Below are positions 1 to 11,732 of a stretch of DNA of 64,000 nucleotides, piece by piece. Made by a program: the position numbers and the translations under genes. The notes below the pieces were generated by a model, which was given only the letters and a program-made list of their open reading frames with translations, was not told where the DNA came from and searched no databases. This DNA is from Chaunax sp. Z400 (lineage: Eukaryota > Chordata > Actinopteri > Lophiiformes > Chaunacidae). The DNA is taken from positions 9,250,855 through 9,314,854 of the forward strand of contig CM075204.1 in the NCBI GenBank assembly GCA_037577475.1, written 5' to 3'. Position 1 is the first letter of the stretch; every line of letters begins with the position of its first letter.

Positions 1-1591
1 CGTGTGGATTGTTCAGCCTTCTTGTTCAACCAGGTGTGCGCTTGAGATGAAATAGCCTAAAATTACACTAAAATTAAGCCAGTTAATATTCAAATGACTG
101 ATACAGAGGTAAAGCTAAAGTTTATCTGATGTTTGAAGAAAAGTCCTGTCAATTTTCTTTTCTTTTTTTTTTACATAAACACATTAGAGTCCCTTTTAAT
201 GTACAGAATTGTCATAGAGATATGTATTTATTGAGCAGGACATTCTATAGCTGGAAAATAAGTTTCTTAGCACAGTATCTTAATAAGGCTACATAAGTAG
301 ACTACATTTACGGGCAAGTTTCATTCATATAAATAGTTAAACCAAACAGCAGAGTCAGAAGTGATTTAAAGGGAAAAAGAAAACTAGGAAACTTGTGTCC
401 AGTTGCCACTGGAAAAACTCTGTGCAGATGTGGATGGATCATAACTATCTTCATGGCAGAATGACAAAAAAAAAGCCTATAATAATGTAAAATGAAGCAA
501 ACTCAGGAAAGCAATGGATGCACATCTTTGGGGCCCGACAAAGCATGTGTGAAATTTAAATAAATATGTCTGTTGACCTCTGTATCTTGGTATTTATATA
601 CTGACATATCTGGCTACTTATTGTTAGATGCATGTTTATATCAATATATCTTCAACAAGCTAATATTGACAGGGGAGAGTTATGGTTTGGATTTAATGAG
701 CTAATCTTTCAGAGCGTATATATATAAAAACTTATTCACTAAATAATTTATTCAGCAGCGTTTACAGCTACAATTAATTACTTTTGACAGGTACTGTGTA
801 CCTCATTAAAATGCTTTTTATGACTTACAGTATTTTACTTCACCTTGTGCAGCATCTCTGTATTTAAGCCTTGACTACTTCCTGTTATGAAATAGTCTGA
901 ATGAAGTATTTACTGAACTTTTTAACCATTCTTGATGAAAGCAGCACAATTCCAAACACAGGAAATGAGCTCTCCAGGCTGCCGTTGACCAGTACAGATG
1001 GTGACAACAGCAGTAGATCGAGAGACAGGAGGATTACAGCGTGGACAGATGGCAAACATGGCACTGCCAGGCAGAGGGCTATGGGGCCGGAGCCAAAGTG
1101 GGAAATACAGCAGGTGATCAGAGCAATATGGTGGAAAAAAATTACCTGCAGGAAACACATTCTGACCCTTAAAAGGCTGCATATTCAAGAGGCAAGGCAA
1201 GGCCAGCTGTAGCATTGTGTCCATAGTTTATAGGAGCAACGATTTTCCTTTCTAACTTGAATTTGATTTGTGTTTCAGCTCCTTGCTATTATTAAATTCA
1301 GGTATGCAGCAATAGCAAAATATTTAAAATGGCTACAGCTGACAGCCAGCTAAACGCTCTTTGGTATAATGTTGCACAAAACATTGAGTGAGAAGGAGCT
1401 GTCCCAAAATAAGGCTAATAGAATAAAGTCTGGTAAAAACTGGTGCCAGCATTAGCAAGAAAGCTAATCAGATGATGTTTTTACAAATAGTTGCAGTACG
1501 ATTATGGTTTTGATTTCCTTACACAAAAAGTATCAAGGATTCAGATTTGAGCAGGACAAAGAGATGCAGGTAAAACCAAGCAATGGCTCAC
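1..1591 (-). other. slc16a7 intron after the first coding exon (partial)
   Basis: This is A/T-rich non-coding DNA downstream of the slc16a7 donor. No frame on either strand shows a second MCT exon, so the next coding exon lies outside the window. No recognisable mobile element was seen. Confidence 0.6.
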
Positions 1592-1808
1592 CTGCAGCAT
1601 ACATGACCGCCAGCATGATGGAGGGGATCCATGCGACCTGACTGTAGGAGGCATCGAAGATGACCTGGATGTCTTTGAAGAAGACCGTGATGGCCTTGGG
1701 GAATGCATAGGAGAAGCCGATGCAGATGAAAGATCCTAAAACCACAGCCCACCCCCAACCGCCGTCTGGTGGGGGCACGGCGGGGGGACTTGTGGCTGGG
1801 GGCGGCAT
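1592..1808 (-). CDS. slc16a7: Monocarboxylate transporter 2-like (SLC16A7), first coding exon, partial gene
   Basis: This exon encodes the N-terminus of a proton-coupled monocarboxylate (lactate, pyruvate, ketone body) transporter of the plasma membrane. The 72 visible residues hold a proline-rich cytoplasmic start, the MCT family signature PPDGGWGWAVV opening membrane helix 1, the conserved GFSYAFPKAITVFFKDI segment, and the start of helix 2 (SIMLAVMY). The ATG lies at 1808-1806; a GTG directly upstream is not the start. The exon ends at 1592 in a consensus donor (CAG/GTGAGC on the minus strand), at the position where vertebrate MCT1/MCT2 genes also break. Downstream coding exons lie beyond the left edge. 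MCT1 and MCT2 are alike here. The IQ-IF-YS-AWI pattern and the neighbouring lrig3 favour MCT2, because MCT1 sits beside LRIG2 in mammals. The family is certain; the paralogue is likely. Confidence 0.85.
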
Positions 1809-1837
1809 CACTGGCCCACCTCAACGCTGACTATTCA
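1809..1837 (-). other. slc16a7: slc16a7 5'UTR part of exon 2 with splice acceptor
   Basis: Reading the minus strand, a pyrimidine tract ending TCATTGCAG puts the acceptor AG at 1839-1838. The exon therefore starts at 1837 with 29 untranslated bases before the ATG, so at least one upstream non-coding exon must exist. The best candidate for it is at 16960. Confidence 0.7.
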
Positions 1838-2734
1838 CTGCAATGACAGAAAAGAAGAGAAGACATTAAAAATCAGCAAATAAAATTTACCACCAGCATT
1901 CAGAGTGTTTTTACCTCATTTTTGTCCTGTGATTGATTATTGATTAATCAGACCTCGGCTCTTTCCTCTCTATGAAATCCTCCAGGACGTTTAGAGGTAA
2001 TTTCACCTGATCCTGAGCTTCTGTTTATAGGAAAATGTTACAGATCATTGCTCACAATAATAATGGTGATTCAGGTCACCAGCCCAGTTCATATTGACAG
2101 TATACAAACGGCTATGTGATTATAAAGGAGGTCAAAAGCTTTGTCCTTCCAGTCACTCACAGGAACTACTGCCAACAGCAATGTGACACGTAAGGCAGGA
2201 GGACATACCACAGGTCCGTATCCTGGAGGAGGCATGTGCAAACACACTCAGTGTCAAGTATCCATTCCAGAGGACAAGGGCTCACTCTACCTGAGAGATC
2301 AGACCTGCCCCACCCAGTATTCACCTTCAACCCCGCCTGGGAGACAATAGTTGTAAAACCAGGTACTGCTGGTGTACAAAGCAAACACAGCCTAACAAAA
2401 GAAAAAAACACTGTCATTTTCCACGGCTTTAACTGTCATGGAGAAACACACACAAGAAAGACATATGCACAGACACATCATAGTCAGCCATATGTTTTAA
2501 CTGAGTCTAACCTCATTAGCTTCACCTCATTTACAGCTGTATAATTAGCTCAGGGTGTGTGCTGAGATGATGGCAGCCTGTTTGGTTTCACAGACATGAA
2601 TGCCCAGAGGGAAAGAAAATTCAACAAAGACGACAACACTTCCTTGTGTATTCTACGCAGTAATTATGCGCCATTAATAAGGTTAGATGTGGTTAATCGA
2701 ACGCGGCAGTGAAATACCTGCCAACAGCGAGTAG

Positions 2735-2935
2735 AACAGAGACAAGTTAAAGGGTCACGCCACCGATTCTACTTTGCATGACTAGTTTGAGTGGAATTCT
2801 GTGTTCTGTAGCTCGGGAGGGAGCTTCCTGGAGTCTGAAAAGTACCTCTGATGATGTCATCAGCGTCAGCCTGATGTAATAAGCGTTGCATTGTGGAATT
2901 AAGGATCTCTTTTTGGATCTTGAGCCACACCAGGG
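2735..2935. repeat. Possible teleost interspersed repeat
   Basis: The segment with 'AAGGGTCACGCCACCGATT' and 'GTACCTCTGATGATGTCATC' resembles a short dispersed element I associate with percomorph genomes. No second copy occurs in this window, and its ends and target duplication are not clear. Confidence 0.3.
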
Positions 2936-3069
2936 ATTAAAAGTCAGAATATCTCTATCTGATGTTTCAGTATTGACTATTGTTTTATAGTAGTGTAACT
3001 GGAATCACTGCAGCAGCATTTTGCATAAAATATTTTCCATTTTGCAAAAATATGCACCAGAATTCTTTG

Positions 3070-3231
3070 TCCACCGAGGCTGTAGTCCTCTAGCGGTTGG
3101 CGCGGGTTCGATTCTGACCCATGGCTATTTGCTGCATGTCCTCCCCCCACTCTGGGAGACATTTCCTGTCACATCTTCGGCTGTCCTACACAATAAAGGC
3201 ATAAAATGCCACAAAAAATAGCAAAAAAAAA
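3070..3231 (+). mobile_element. tRNA-derived SINE
   Basis: The element has an RNA polymerase III B box, GGTTCGATTC, at 3105-3114. A body with 'TTTGCTGCATGTCCTCCCCCC' and 'TTCGGCTGTCCTA' follows, then a tail 'AATAAAGGCATAAAATGCC' running into poly-A. This layout matches a SINE family common in spiny-rayed fishes. The A box is diverged, so it is probably an old, inactive copy. It lies in slc16a7 intron 1. Confidence 0.7.
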
Positions 3232-5282
3232 TGTTTTTCTCTTCTTTGTCGATTCCAATCCAGCTCAATTTGAAATAGCATCTTTCCTTGTGTTTCAGGC
3301 TCTTTATGAGGGCTGCAACTAATCAATATTTTCTCGATTGGCTGTAAAATGTTACAAAATTATAATACCGTACAAACTGAGAAGAGGCATCCAAATCGCT
3401 TATTTTTTTCCCCATGTTTCTTGGATGTTAAGTAAAAACTCATTACAGTGTAAAATAAGCAATCAGTGAGACTTAAAATACACGTGCAAGGAGATTGGAA
3501 AATAGCACCAAGGATCAAACCTCATAAATCATAAAAAAAAGATCCAAAAAAAAAGTATTTAGAGGACAGCAAAAGGGATTTTGACTTAAATAGAAGTGTT
3601 CTCATGTATTTTCTCACAGAAATCCATGACATTACCTCGGGTCTTTTTAAAATTTATTTATTTTTAGTCAGTTTATTGAATTAAAAAGATGATGATTGGA
3701 CGACCCAGCGCAGATAGAGCCAATCGATGGTGGGGTGGCGTGACGTCATCAAAAATTTATAATATAAACAATAATAAAATTTAAAGAATGTGTGTAAAGA
3801 AAAATGTTCTCACTGCTCCTGAACTTAATTTCTAATGAGTCATGTTAGTTGTAATGTATACACTATACATTTGTCAGTTCCACTGATAAACTGTCCAAAC
3901 CGTCCAAATTAGATATGATTAGTTTCCCAAACAAGTTTGAGTTTTAATTAATTACTAACGTGTGCAATTACATTTACACCTGTTCAGTCATGATTCAAGA
4001 TCTCTGCTGCCACCTAGCTTGTACCGCTATCAAGTGCAAGCAAACACAGCCCCCACATAGCCCCCCCTTCTATTGCTGCCGCGGCGCCATTGCTGTACTG
4101 CAGCAGCAAGGCGTGCAAATGAATGTAGTAACATCTGTAGTCTGAACAAATCATATGAATTATTATATATAGGCCTACATGTTCTCTGTGGTGATAGGTT
4201 GTTACATTTATGATAGTTTTACATGTAGTAACTCTGATTTAAAGCTCTATTTGCATCCATTTTTGCAGCATTTTTATAATAGGATGCTGCAAGACGCTTA
4301 TTTCCCCACAACACATGGCTAAAAGGCCACCAGATGTTGGCTACTATCTTAGAATGAGTCTTGACTTAAAATGTGCACAGAACATCACATCCCAAACTCT
4401 GAACACACTTATAGTTCAACATCCCTGTTTTGTATTATGCATGAAGCTGTCATCTTAAATGCAACTGTAATCTGACTTACAATTTTCAAAACACTGTATA
4501 TTCATTGCATATATAAACATTATACAAAATGTAAACAAAAAACAAGAGGTAAGCATTTTTAAAAAACATCTTTTGCAATGGTAATATTTCCAAGTTTCCC
4601 TGCAAGGCTTTGAGAAACACTTTGAACAATTGGATAGCAGACTCTGCAAGGAAATGCTTTTGCAATAAATTCCCCTGGTCCAAGAATCACTATTTTTATT
4701 ATTGGTATGTCAGATGGTTGTAAAGGATTGGAAGCATTTCAAAGAACCCAATGCAGGTAATATTGGTAAGTGGTCAAAATTAATGTTAACTAAATAAAAA
4801 ATAATAATACCCAAAGTAATACCCAAACCTTTTTAGCATTAAAACTTATTAATTAGTCTGAGAAAAGGGTGTCTGGAGGATTCCTGCATGTATTGTAGCT
4901 TTTCACGTCAAAATGTGACAACATTTTAATTGACAGTCAGAAAGTTAAAAAGAATCCAATCAGCTCAGCAAAGATGATGATTTATAAAATAGTAAAAATG
5001 CAGTTCACGGTGCCGGTGAACTTGGACTATCTAAGCCATTTGTTAGTAAACACTGCCCTCAGTATCTAGTACTAATAGTAAAAGCACTTTTCAGTTTTTT
5101 CAAAGCTACTCTGCATTACAAAAGCTTTTACATGTTTGATGTTCAACTGTGCCAGATGCCGTGCTGTAAATTTAGTTTGAAGCTGGTCTTTCGTCAACTG
5201 CCAGGTCAAAACCCAACTTTGATCCCATTTTTCCTGGAAGTTGGATCCAGGAATCCAAACAATACAAAAGCAGTTGCAAAAG

Positions 5283-5345
5283 GGTTGCCATGAAAGCCAA
5301 AAAGGTTTCTATGGAAGCCAAAGAGGTTGCCATGGAAGCCAAAAA
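5283..5345 (+). repeat. 21-bp tandem repeat, three units
   Basis: Three consecutive 21-bp units (GGTTGCCATGGAAGCCAAAAA and variants) start at 5283, 5304 and 5325. The period is a multiple of three, so open frames cross it, but no splice or start context suggests it is coded. Confidence 0.75.
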
Positions 5346-5517
5346 GGGGCGGGAGTATTTCCTTGTATTGCAATGCCTTTGGTGACATTGATGTCTCTGA
5401 TGTTTCGTCACGTTTTGAAATAAAGCTCAGCTCAGAATTAACTACCCAGCCAAACTTTTCAAAGTACAGTATTTTAAGTGGAAAGCTATTTCTTTATTTT
5501 TATTGCTATTAACACAA

Positions 5518-6811
5518 ATGGACGGAAGAGGAGACGGTACGCACAATATAGAAGGTAAGAACTTACCTCTATAAAACTTTTAAACAATGCTGCTTGAGGC
5601 TGTAGGGATTGTGCAGTAGTTTAATGGTGTTTTACTGTCTGATGTATGCAATATGTGTCGTGACAGATTTCCCTACGGGAACAATAAAGTATATCGTATC
5701 GTACTTTGTTTCTGTGAAATAATAATAATGGTAAAAATTCTGACTACTTTAGCAGCTCCAGAAGTCCAACCGGGTTTTAATGACGGAGATCAACGGGAAA
5801 ACAGAAATCTTCATCTTGTACTAGGCTTGATGGCGTGGATGCTGGAACATGATGCAGAAGTAGAGGATGCGCTGGGGTTGATGGACCATGGTTTTGGCAT
5901 CCAAAATGACATTCATCAAAATGAGGAGAACTTGGATGGCGTTTTTGCAGCACAAAACAATGTTCAAATCCAACCCAACGCAGTTGACAGTCCAAGCCAT
6001 GAGGACAATGACGACATCCCCAGTCATGTTGACACTGAAGACGCTGGTTGTGGTGTTCAATTATCTAGAGGATCTAGAAAGAGGTCACGAGAAGAAAGTG
6101 ACAACGAGAATGAAGAGAGGTGGTGGGAATATCCCGACACCTCCGACAGTGACCCAGATAACACTGACAGCGAGCATTCTGATGACAGCAGTAAGTCAAG
6201 GGAGGACGACGAAGACCACACTGGAGAGAGACCATGCAAACGGTTCAAATCATCTGAAATATCTGACTGCACCTTCGACAATGAACCACATGACAGCTAC
6301 ACGGAGTGTACTGATGATCATATTCATTTGATTTGTCCACTAAATTTTGCAGGTACTGATATATAGTCTTTCCAATAGCTATTTAAGCTAAGCTGAATTA
6401 CACTTTGATTCTGTGAATAATAATAATGGTAAAAATTCTCTGACTGATCTTGCAGATTCGGGTTTGGATGACAGAGATCATCTTGAAGATCACAGATTTT
6501 GCACATTGTATATACAAGGCTGGATGGTGGATGAGGAGGTGGAATTGGATGATGTGGACCAAGGGCTTGAAATCCAAAACAACAATCAACAAAATGAGGA
6601 CAATGACAACATCCACAATTATGTTGATACTGAAAGCCACGGCAACATTGATAATACCAGTGTCCATAATGATAATGAACAAGACGCTGGTTCTGCTGCT
6701 GATGCCGGGCTTGAGTTGAGCCCTGAAGAGAGCCCCACTGTTGCAGTGGATGATAGATTATCTGGGGGATCCAGAAAGAGGTCAAGAGAAGAGAGTGACG
6801 AGCGCGAGTAG
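5518..6811 (+). CDS. Unknown acidic, nuclear-type protein, three-exon gene nested in slc16a7 intron 1
   Basis: I do not recognise this gene. Its exons are 5518-5554, 5756-6352 and 6456-6811. The donors are AAG/GTAAGA and GCAG/GTACTG; the acceptors are TTTAGCAG and TCTTGCAG. Both introns are phase 1 and the joined frame stays open for 329 codons to TAG at 6809-6811. The start ATG (5518) opens with MDGRGDGTHNIE. The protein is very acidic and rich in D, E, S and N. Each long exon ends its core with G-S-R-K-R-S-R-E-E-S-D, a basic cluster that could act as a nuclear localisation signal. Exon 2 goes on with a Ser/Asp repeat tract and a second basic patch (RPCKRFKSS). Exons 2 and 3 are homologous along most of their length, as are the intron ends before them. 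A poly-A signal follows at 6941. No enzyme domain is visible. A decayed family member is possible, since exon 3 stops early. Confidence 0.55.
5655..5703 (+). repeat. LINE/SINE 3'-tail-like remnant in intron 1 of the unknown gene
   Basis: The string 'CCCTACGGGAACAATAAAG' followed by TATCGTATCGTA resembles the 3' ends of teleost non-LTR elements that finish in a short tandem tail. Only the tail is visible. Confidence 0.3.
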
Positions 6812-6940
6812 AGCAACAGCAAATGATTGGTCTTAAATACTGAAAGCACCTCTGACAGAGACTCTGACCGCGAGGATAATGACAGTATTAGAAAAAGATA
6901 ATAATCGGCTGTGGTTCTTTGACACCAATAATAATTTTAT

Positions 6941-6946
6941 AATAAA
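6941..6946 (+). terminator. Poly-A signal AATAAA of the unknown three-exon gene
   Basis: A canonical AATAAA lies 130 bp past the stop codon, with a short A run (ATCAAAAAAA) just after it. It gives the nested gene a plausible 3' end. Confidence 0.45.
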
Positions 6947-7434
6947 TTTCATCAAAAAAACAAAGCTTCACTCTGTCTGACTTCTTATAAACTGACTGCA
7001 TTTTGAGCTCATATAGTGTTTCTTAACTTGGGACTAAAAGGTGATCAGTTTTCCATGCACTCTTTTTAATGTACTGTAAAGTGTTTGAAGTGCCAGATAC
7101 GATAAGAAACCTCCCTTCTGGGTCAGAAATTGGGGATGAATGAATAAAGGGGATATTTTTCCTAAACAATATTGCACCTCCTCTGGCATTGGCACTAAAA
7201 TGAGACTGATAAGAATGAAATCCTCTTGTTGTCATGATAAATGAGATGGTTCTCGCTGGCCAGCCTCACTATCACATGCTTTAGAGTTTAGAACAACCAA
7301 CAAATATGTATTAATAAATATGTAAATATTGATAACTCTGTCAAGTATTTAGAGAAGTATTAACCCTCCCTCAAGCTCTGCATTAGTATCCACCTACTCC
7401 TGAGGGAATTTGGCTATTTAACTTAAATACTCCT

Positions 7435-7700
7435 CCAGCCAACATTGTGTGTCTGCCAGCTGGGCAGGGAGTGTAACTTGGTACAAGTTAGCTGAAAGAC
7501 TGTATAAAAGAAGGTTATGATGTTTGTTTGTTTTAATTCTTTGAAACCAATGCAAGATTTAACCAACAATATGTGAAACATTAATGAATTTGCAGTTTAA
7601 TCTCATTGGAATACTCATGAAGCATCTCTAATTGAACAGCAAATATAATCCTCCATGTAAATCCCTTGGATTGCTCCTTTAATCAAAGTTAGAGATTATG
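7435..7700. repeat. Diverged duplicate, copy 1 (partner at 8880-9095)
   Basis: Shared blocks include 'TGTGTCTGCC-GCTGG', 'CATCTCTAA', 'GCAAATATAATCCTC', 'GCTCCTTTAATCAAAGTT' and 'GAGATTATG', in the same order and spacing as in the partner. Neither copy is coding. Confidence 0.6.
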
Positions 7701-8879
7701 CCCTTTTTTTAATTTAAGAGCATAAAGCCTTACAAGGAATATGGACATTTCAGTTTTTAGAGTCTCTGTACATGAAATTTGAACATCAGCTGCCAACATC
7801 AATAAATAATGTCACTCTCTTTCCTTGTTGCCGCTCTCACCTGATCAAGTTGCAATGCTGTGAGGACTCACACGTACTCAGTTTTGTGTTTCAACAGGAA
7901 GAGGTTAAAGAGATGACTCGCTGCTGAGCCAATAAAAACATTAAATGTTTTCATTGTTACATAGGAACTATGGAGAAAAAAAACAAGTTCCACCTTCTAT
8001 TGGCTTGGTGCATAGTCGATGATGTCACCTTATTGCCTCTATCTGTAATAAATAATCGTATTTCATCAGCTCACCTTTTCTAAACATAATTCCTGACATC
8101 TTTACAATTAGAAGCATCAGAAAACTATCAAGCATGTCAGGGCTGATGCCCCATGACACGGGTTTGGGCAGATTATCACAAAATCAATTGTAACATAGAC
8201 AAACGTACATAAAAAAAGTTCAATTACAAGTCATTTCATCATTCAGCTGTTTGATTTCTGATGATGAATCCTGCTCTATTAGAAAAGCCTTGAAGAAAAA
8301 GCCAACAGTCACATGTCAGTAGACACTAATGGAGACGTTAATGTATTTAAGTTTGGGTGAGAGAATATTTTCTTTTATTACTTTGATTACTGTAAAACAG
8401 TCCTCAACAATTCTTTACATGACAACATGTTGTAAATGATCCTTAGTAAACATTTCAGGCAATTCCAGTGGGAATCTCCCCTAGAATAACTCTCCACTTG
8501 GTGGGAAGTTACAGGATTTTGCAAGGTCCAATGGATTTAATAGAAATTTTCACATGAATTCTTTAAAAGAAAATCCATGACATGAACTGGGAGGTTTTGG
8601 GTGAGTTGGAATGGAGTGACCCACACACAAGCCTACATGATCTCTATGTGAAAAAAGCCACAGACATTTTTAAAGCAGTACTGATAGATTTTTGGGCCAC
8701 TTGGGGGCGCTCAAGCACACATCAGTGTCATATTATTACTTGTAAAGTTAATAAAGCATTAACAAAAGCAACTATTAAATATTTACACATTAATCATCTA
8801 CAAAATATTGCAGTAATTTGTGCTTTTTGCCATCATTGAAATATTTACTCTCCCTCTAGGTCTGTTTTATAGGAAAGAA

Positions 8880-9095
8880 AGTGGTAACGTTTGCTAATGT
8901 GTCTGCCTGCTGGACATGGAGTGTAATGTGCTTAATTTAAAAAAAAACAAATTCCTTCAAATGAATTAATTTACAATTTGATTTGATTATTAACAAAGCA
9001 TCTCTAACTGTACAGCTAAAACTGGCCTGGTGAATGCAAATATAATCCTCTGAGTGCATCCCTTGTACTGCTCCTTTAATCAAAGTTTGAGATTA
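8880..9095. repeat. Diverged duplicate, copy 2 (partner at 7435-7700)
   Basis: This is a direct repeat of the earlier segment, about 1.4 kb downstream, with point changes and small gaps. The 7.7-8.9 kb between the copies shows no gene. Confidence 0.6.
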
Positions 9096-11381
9096 TGTTC
9101 CGTACAGTGGGTCTAATCTATGCAAATCAGATTACAGGCTGTCCACAGCAGCACTCGTTGTAGATACCGGTTTTGACTGATTGAACGTGACGACGATGCA
9201 CAAACGAGCCTCAGAACTCATAAGCAGCTTAAGTTGATGGGTTTGAATATGAAGGTCCAAACTGACAGAAAGGAGACGCTATAAGGAGAGGGAGAAAAGG
9301 GAGACGTTGGGTTTATGATCAACCACATAAGTACATACTGTAAGGAGCCAAACAAAGAAAAGTCACTGCTGAGTCACTACAATGTCAACATTTCCTCTCT
9401 GGTTTAGAAGTCCAGATCCTCATCATGTGCCATTTTCTACTGTGTCCTTCACCCGACACTGCTGACGAATAGAGCAGCTGACAGAGGAGGAGTGCACTCA
9501 CAGCCTGAGTGTTTTAAACAGTGTATTAGAACACAGGTGAGGACCGAGTCAATTGAACTCTGGGGACACTAAGACGCCTGCAAACACCTCAATCGTCTGG
9601 GGTTTGGTTTGTTCGAAACTGCTTCTGACCACACTCATACTGCAGATAAGGACTAGACAAGGCCGCAAATCTACAAACCATCTGATAGATGAAGAGTCTC
9701 TTTTTATTGATCCTCTTCTCCACATAAGGAGCAGCTACATACTAGCAGGCATTTGTTCCATTATGCCATCCTCCCATAACTAATAAGGGTTTTTATCAGT
9801 CTTAAGTGTTTTCTTCATTAAATATGATTAAGACATTAAGCCTAGACTGTTTTTTTTCCATCTTACACAATGTCTAAAAAGCGTTAGCAGAGCAGCAGCT
9901 TCAGTCTGAGTCTACACAGGATCCGCTCAGAGTTCAACACAGTCACTGCAGTTGCACATGTAAAATACATGAAAATAGGCTCAAAGCCTAAAACCACACT
10001 TAGTGAAACATGAGCTGGTACCTGGCCTGTGTATGCAGCTGTATCTATTAGAACAGAAGAGGAGCTATCTCATGATTAGACAGGCCTTAAGATGGGGGCA
10101 GCCTGCCAACCAGAGAATGTTAAGGTCGAAACACTCGGTGAAGGTTGGGCACCTCCTGAAGACCTTAATGAATCCAGATGAAGTAACCAACTACAAACAG
10201 GCCCTCATCCATCGGCCGCCCCCCCTACACAACCGGCTCCACTGTCACCCACAAGTCTCCCACGAAGTCTCCCACAAGCCAAGATGGGATAACTTGGTAT
10301 AACTACCAAGGGATTGAATCATCTAGTCCTAGGAATAACCAACTAACTAACCAAATCTATACTCAACAATCCTGAGTCTCTAACTATGCAATTATCTCTG
10401 TGAAGTAGTGTTGATTTAGTTTAAGAAAACTGTGATGCAAAATATTCATCAATGACCTTTTTTTCCATGACTTTGTTGCATACTGAGGCAAAATCAACAT
10501 GCAATATTGATGAAATTAGACAAGTTTAGTTTAAAAATTAAAAACTTTACCGAAATCTGTTTTTATTTTACTCCCCCCCCCGCCAAAAAAGAGGAGCATA
10601 CAGCGCATATCCTTCTGACTGCCATGCTGTCCCTCACAGCCATGGAGGTAAATCCGCAGGCTGGAACCCCAACCAAATGCCGGTCAGGCTCTGCTTTCCA
10701 GAAGACTCGGGGTGGATTGTGAGGGTCTTGGGAGAACGAAAACCCATCTTCAAAAAAATTGTGCAGACACTCTCTTGGAGAATTACCCAAAAATCCCATT
10801 TCACCCCAACATGGCGGGACACATCTGGTGGCCTCCCTGCCAAAACACTTTGAAAGAAGAAAAATGGTGCAGACGATTAGCCAATTAGCATTAAAAACAT
10901 ACCCAGTGCAGCTGATGATAAATGTCATGAGTTTGACAAATATTTGGTTATAAACAAGTATTGATCAAAGTATCTAGATTTTAACCTGATGGTGTCACTG
11001 CATGTAAACTTTGGAAAACACACCATTCATCCTGAGGAGAATATGAGAAGCCAAATGATGTCATCCTCATGACGGCGCTGGGGAAAAAAAGTCAGGGCCT
11101 GATTTAAGCCAGTAGGCTTCATGAATTTACGAAAGTGATTGATTGCGTGGCAAAAAAACAAACAACTATTGCCATCCCTAGAGCCATAGTGCTAGCATGG
11201 GTAAAAACAAAAGACGTTTATTAATCTGATACTGCTGAAGTGTCAAAAACACAGAACAAACTTATCACAAGTAAGAATACAAAGTCATGTCTTAAATTCT
11301 GACAAGACATGGAGGGAGACGGGAGTCCATAAGCCTAAATAGTGTTTCTATAATCAAATCATCCAACTCACAAAAGAGCTC

Positions 11382-11406
11382 TTTGTGTGTGTGTGTGTGT
11401 GTGTGT
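11382..11406. repeat. (GT)n microsatellite
   Basis: About 12 uninterrupted GT units are visible. Confidence 0.9.
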
Positions 11407-11689
11407 ATTCCAAGGAATTTACTTAGTATCTTGGCTAAAGGCCTAAAGGACTACCTTCTAAGTGGAGTGGACAGACACAGGATCTCTGGTTAAACTCGCA
11501 ACAAGAGCCAAGCTGAGACCCCAGTGTTGTATTTCAGGTAAATTCAGTTAAAGAGGGGTGGATGGGTGTGGTTACCACCGTTAGAGGCCAGAGGCAACTA
11601 CAATTCATGCACACACTGTCACTGGTAGGTTTCTGAAACTTCAATCCTACAACACTTCCCAGTGTCTGTCTTTGGCTACTACTCTGCCT

Positions 11690-11732
11690 GTCTTTGTTGC
11701 GGTGTTGTTGCACACAACACCGCAACAAAGAC
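11690..11732. repeat. Perfect 19-bp inverted repeat with 5-base loop
   Basis: The arm GTCTTTGTTGCGGTGTTGT (11690-11708) is exactly complementary to 11714-11732, separated by TGCAC. Pairing stops abruptly outside the stem. It lies in slc16a7 intron 1, in no reading frame that I can support. Confidence 0.9.

Noticed and set aside
3070..3231. Possible tRNA gene
   Set aside because: Only the B box fits. There is no cloverleaf or A box, and the tail is that of a SINE.
6324..6785. 153-codon minus-strand frame rich in H and Q
   Set aside because: It is the antisense shadow of the acidic exon 3 and its upstream intron; GAT/AAT-rich codons read backwards give His/Ile/Gln-rich frames.
10003..10302. 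99-codon plus-strand frame
   Set aside because: No domain, no conserved-looking codon pattern and no splice partners.
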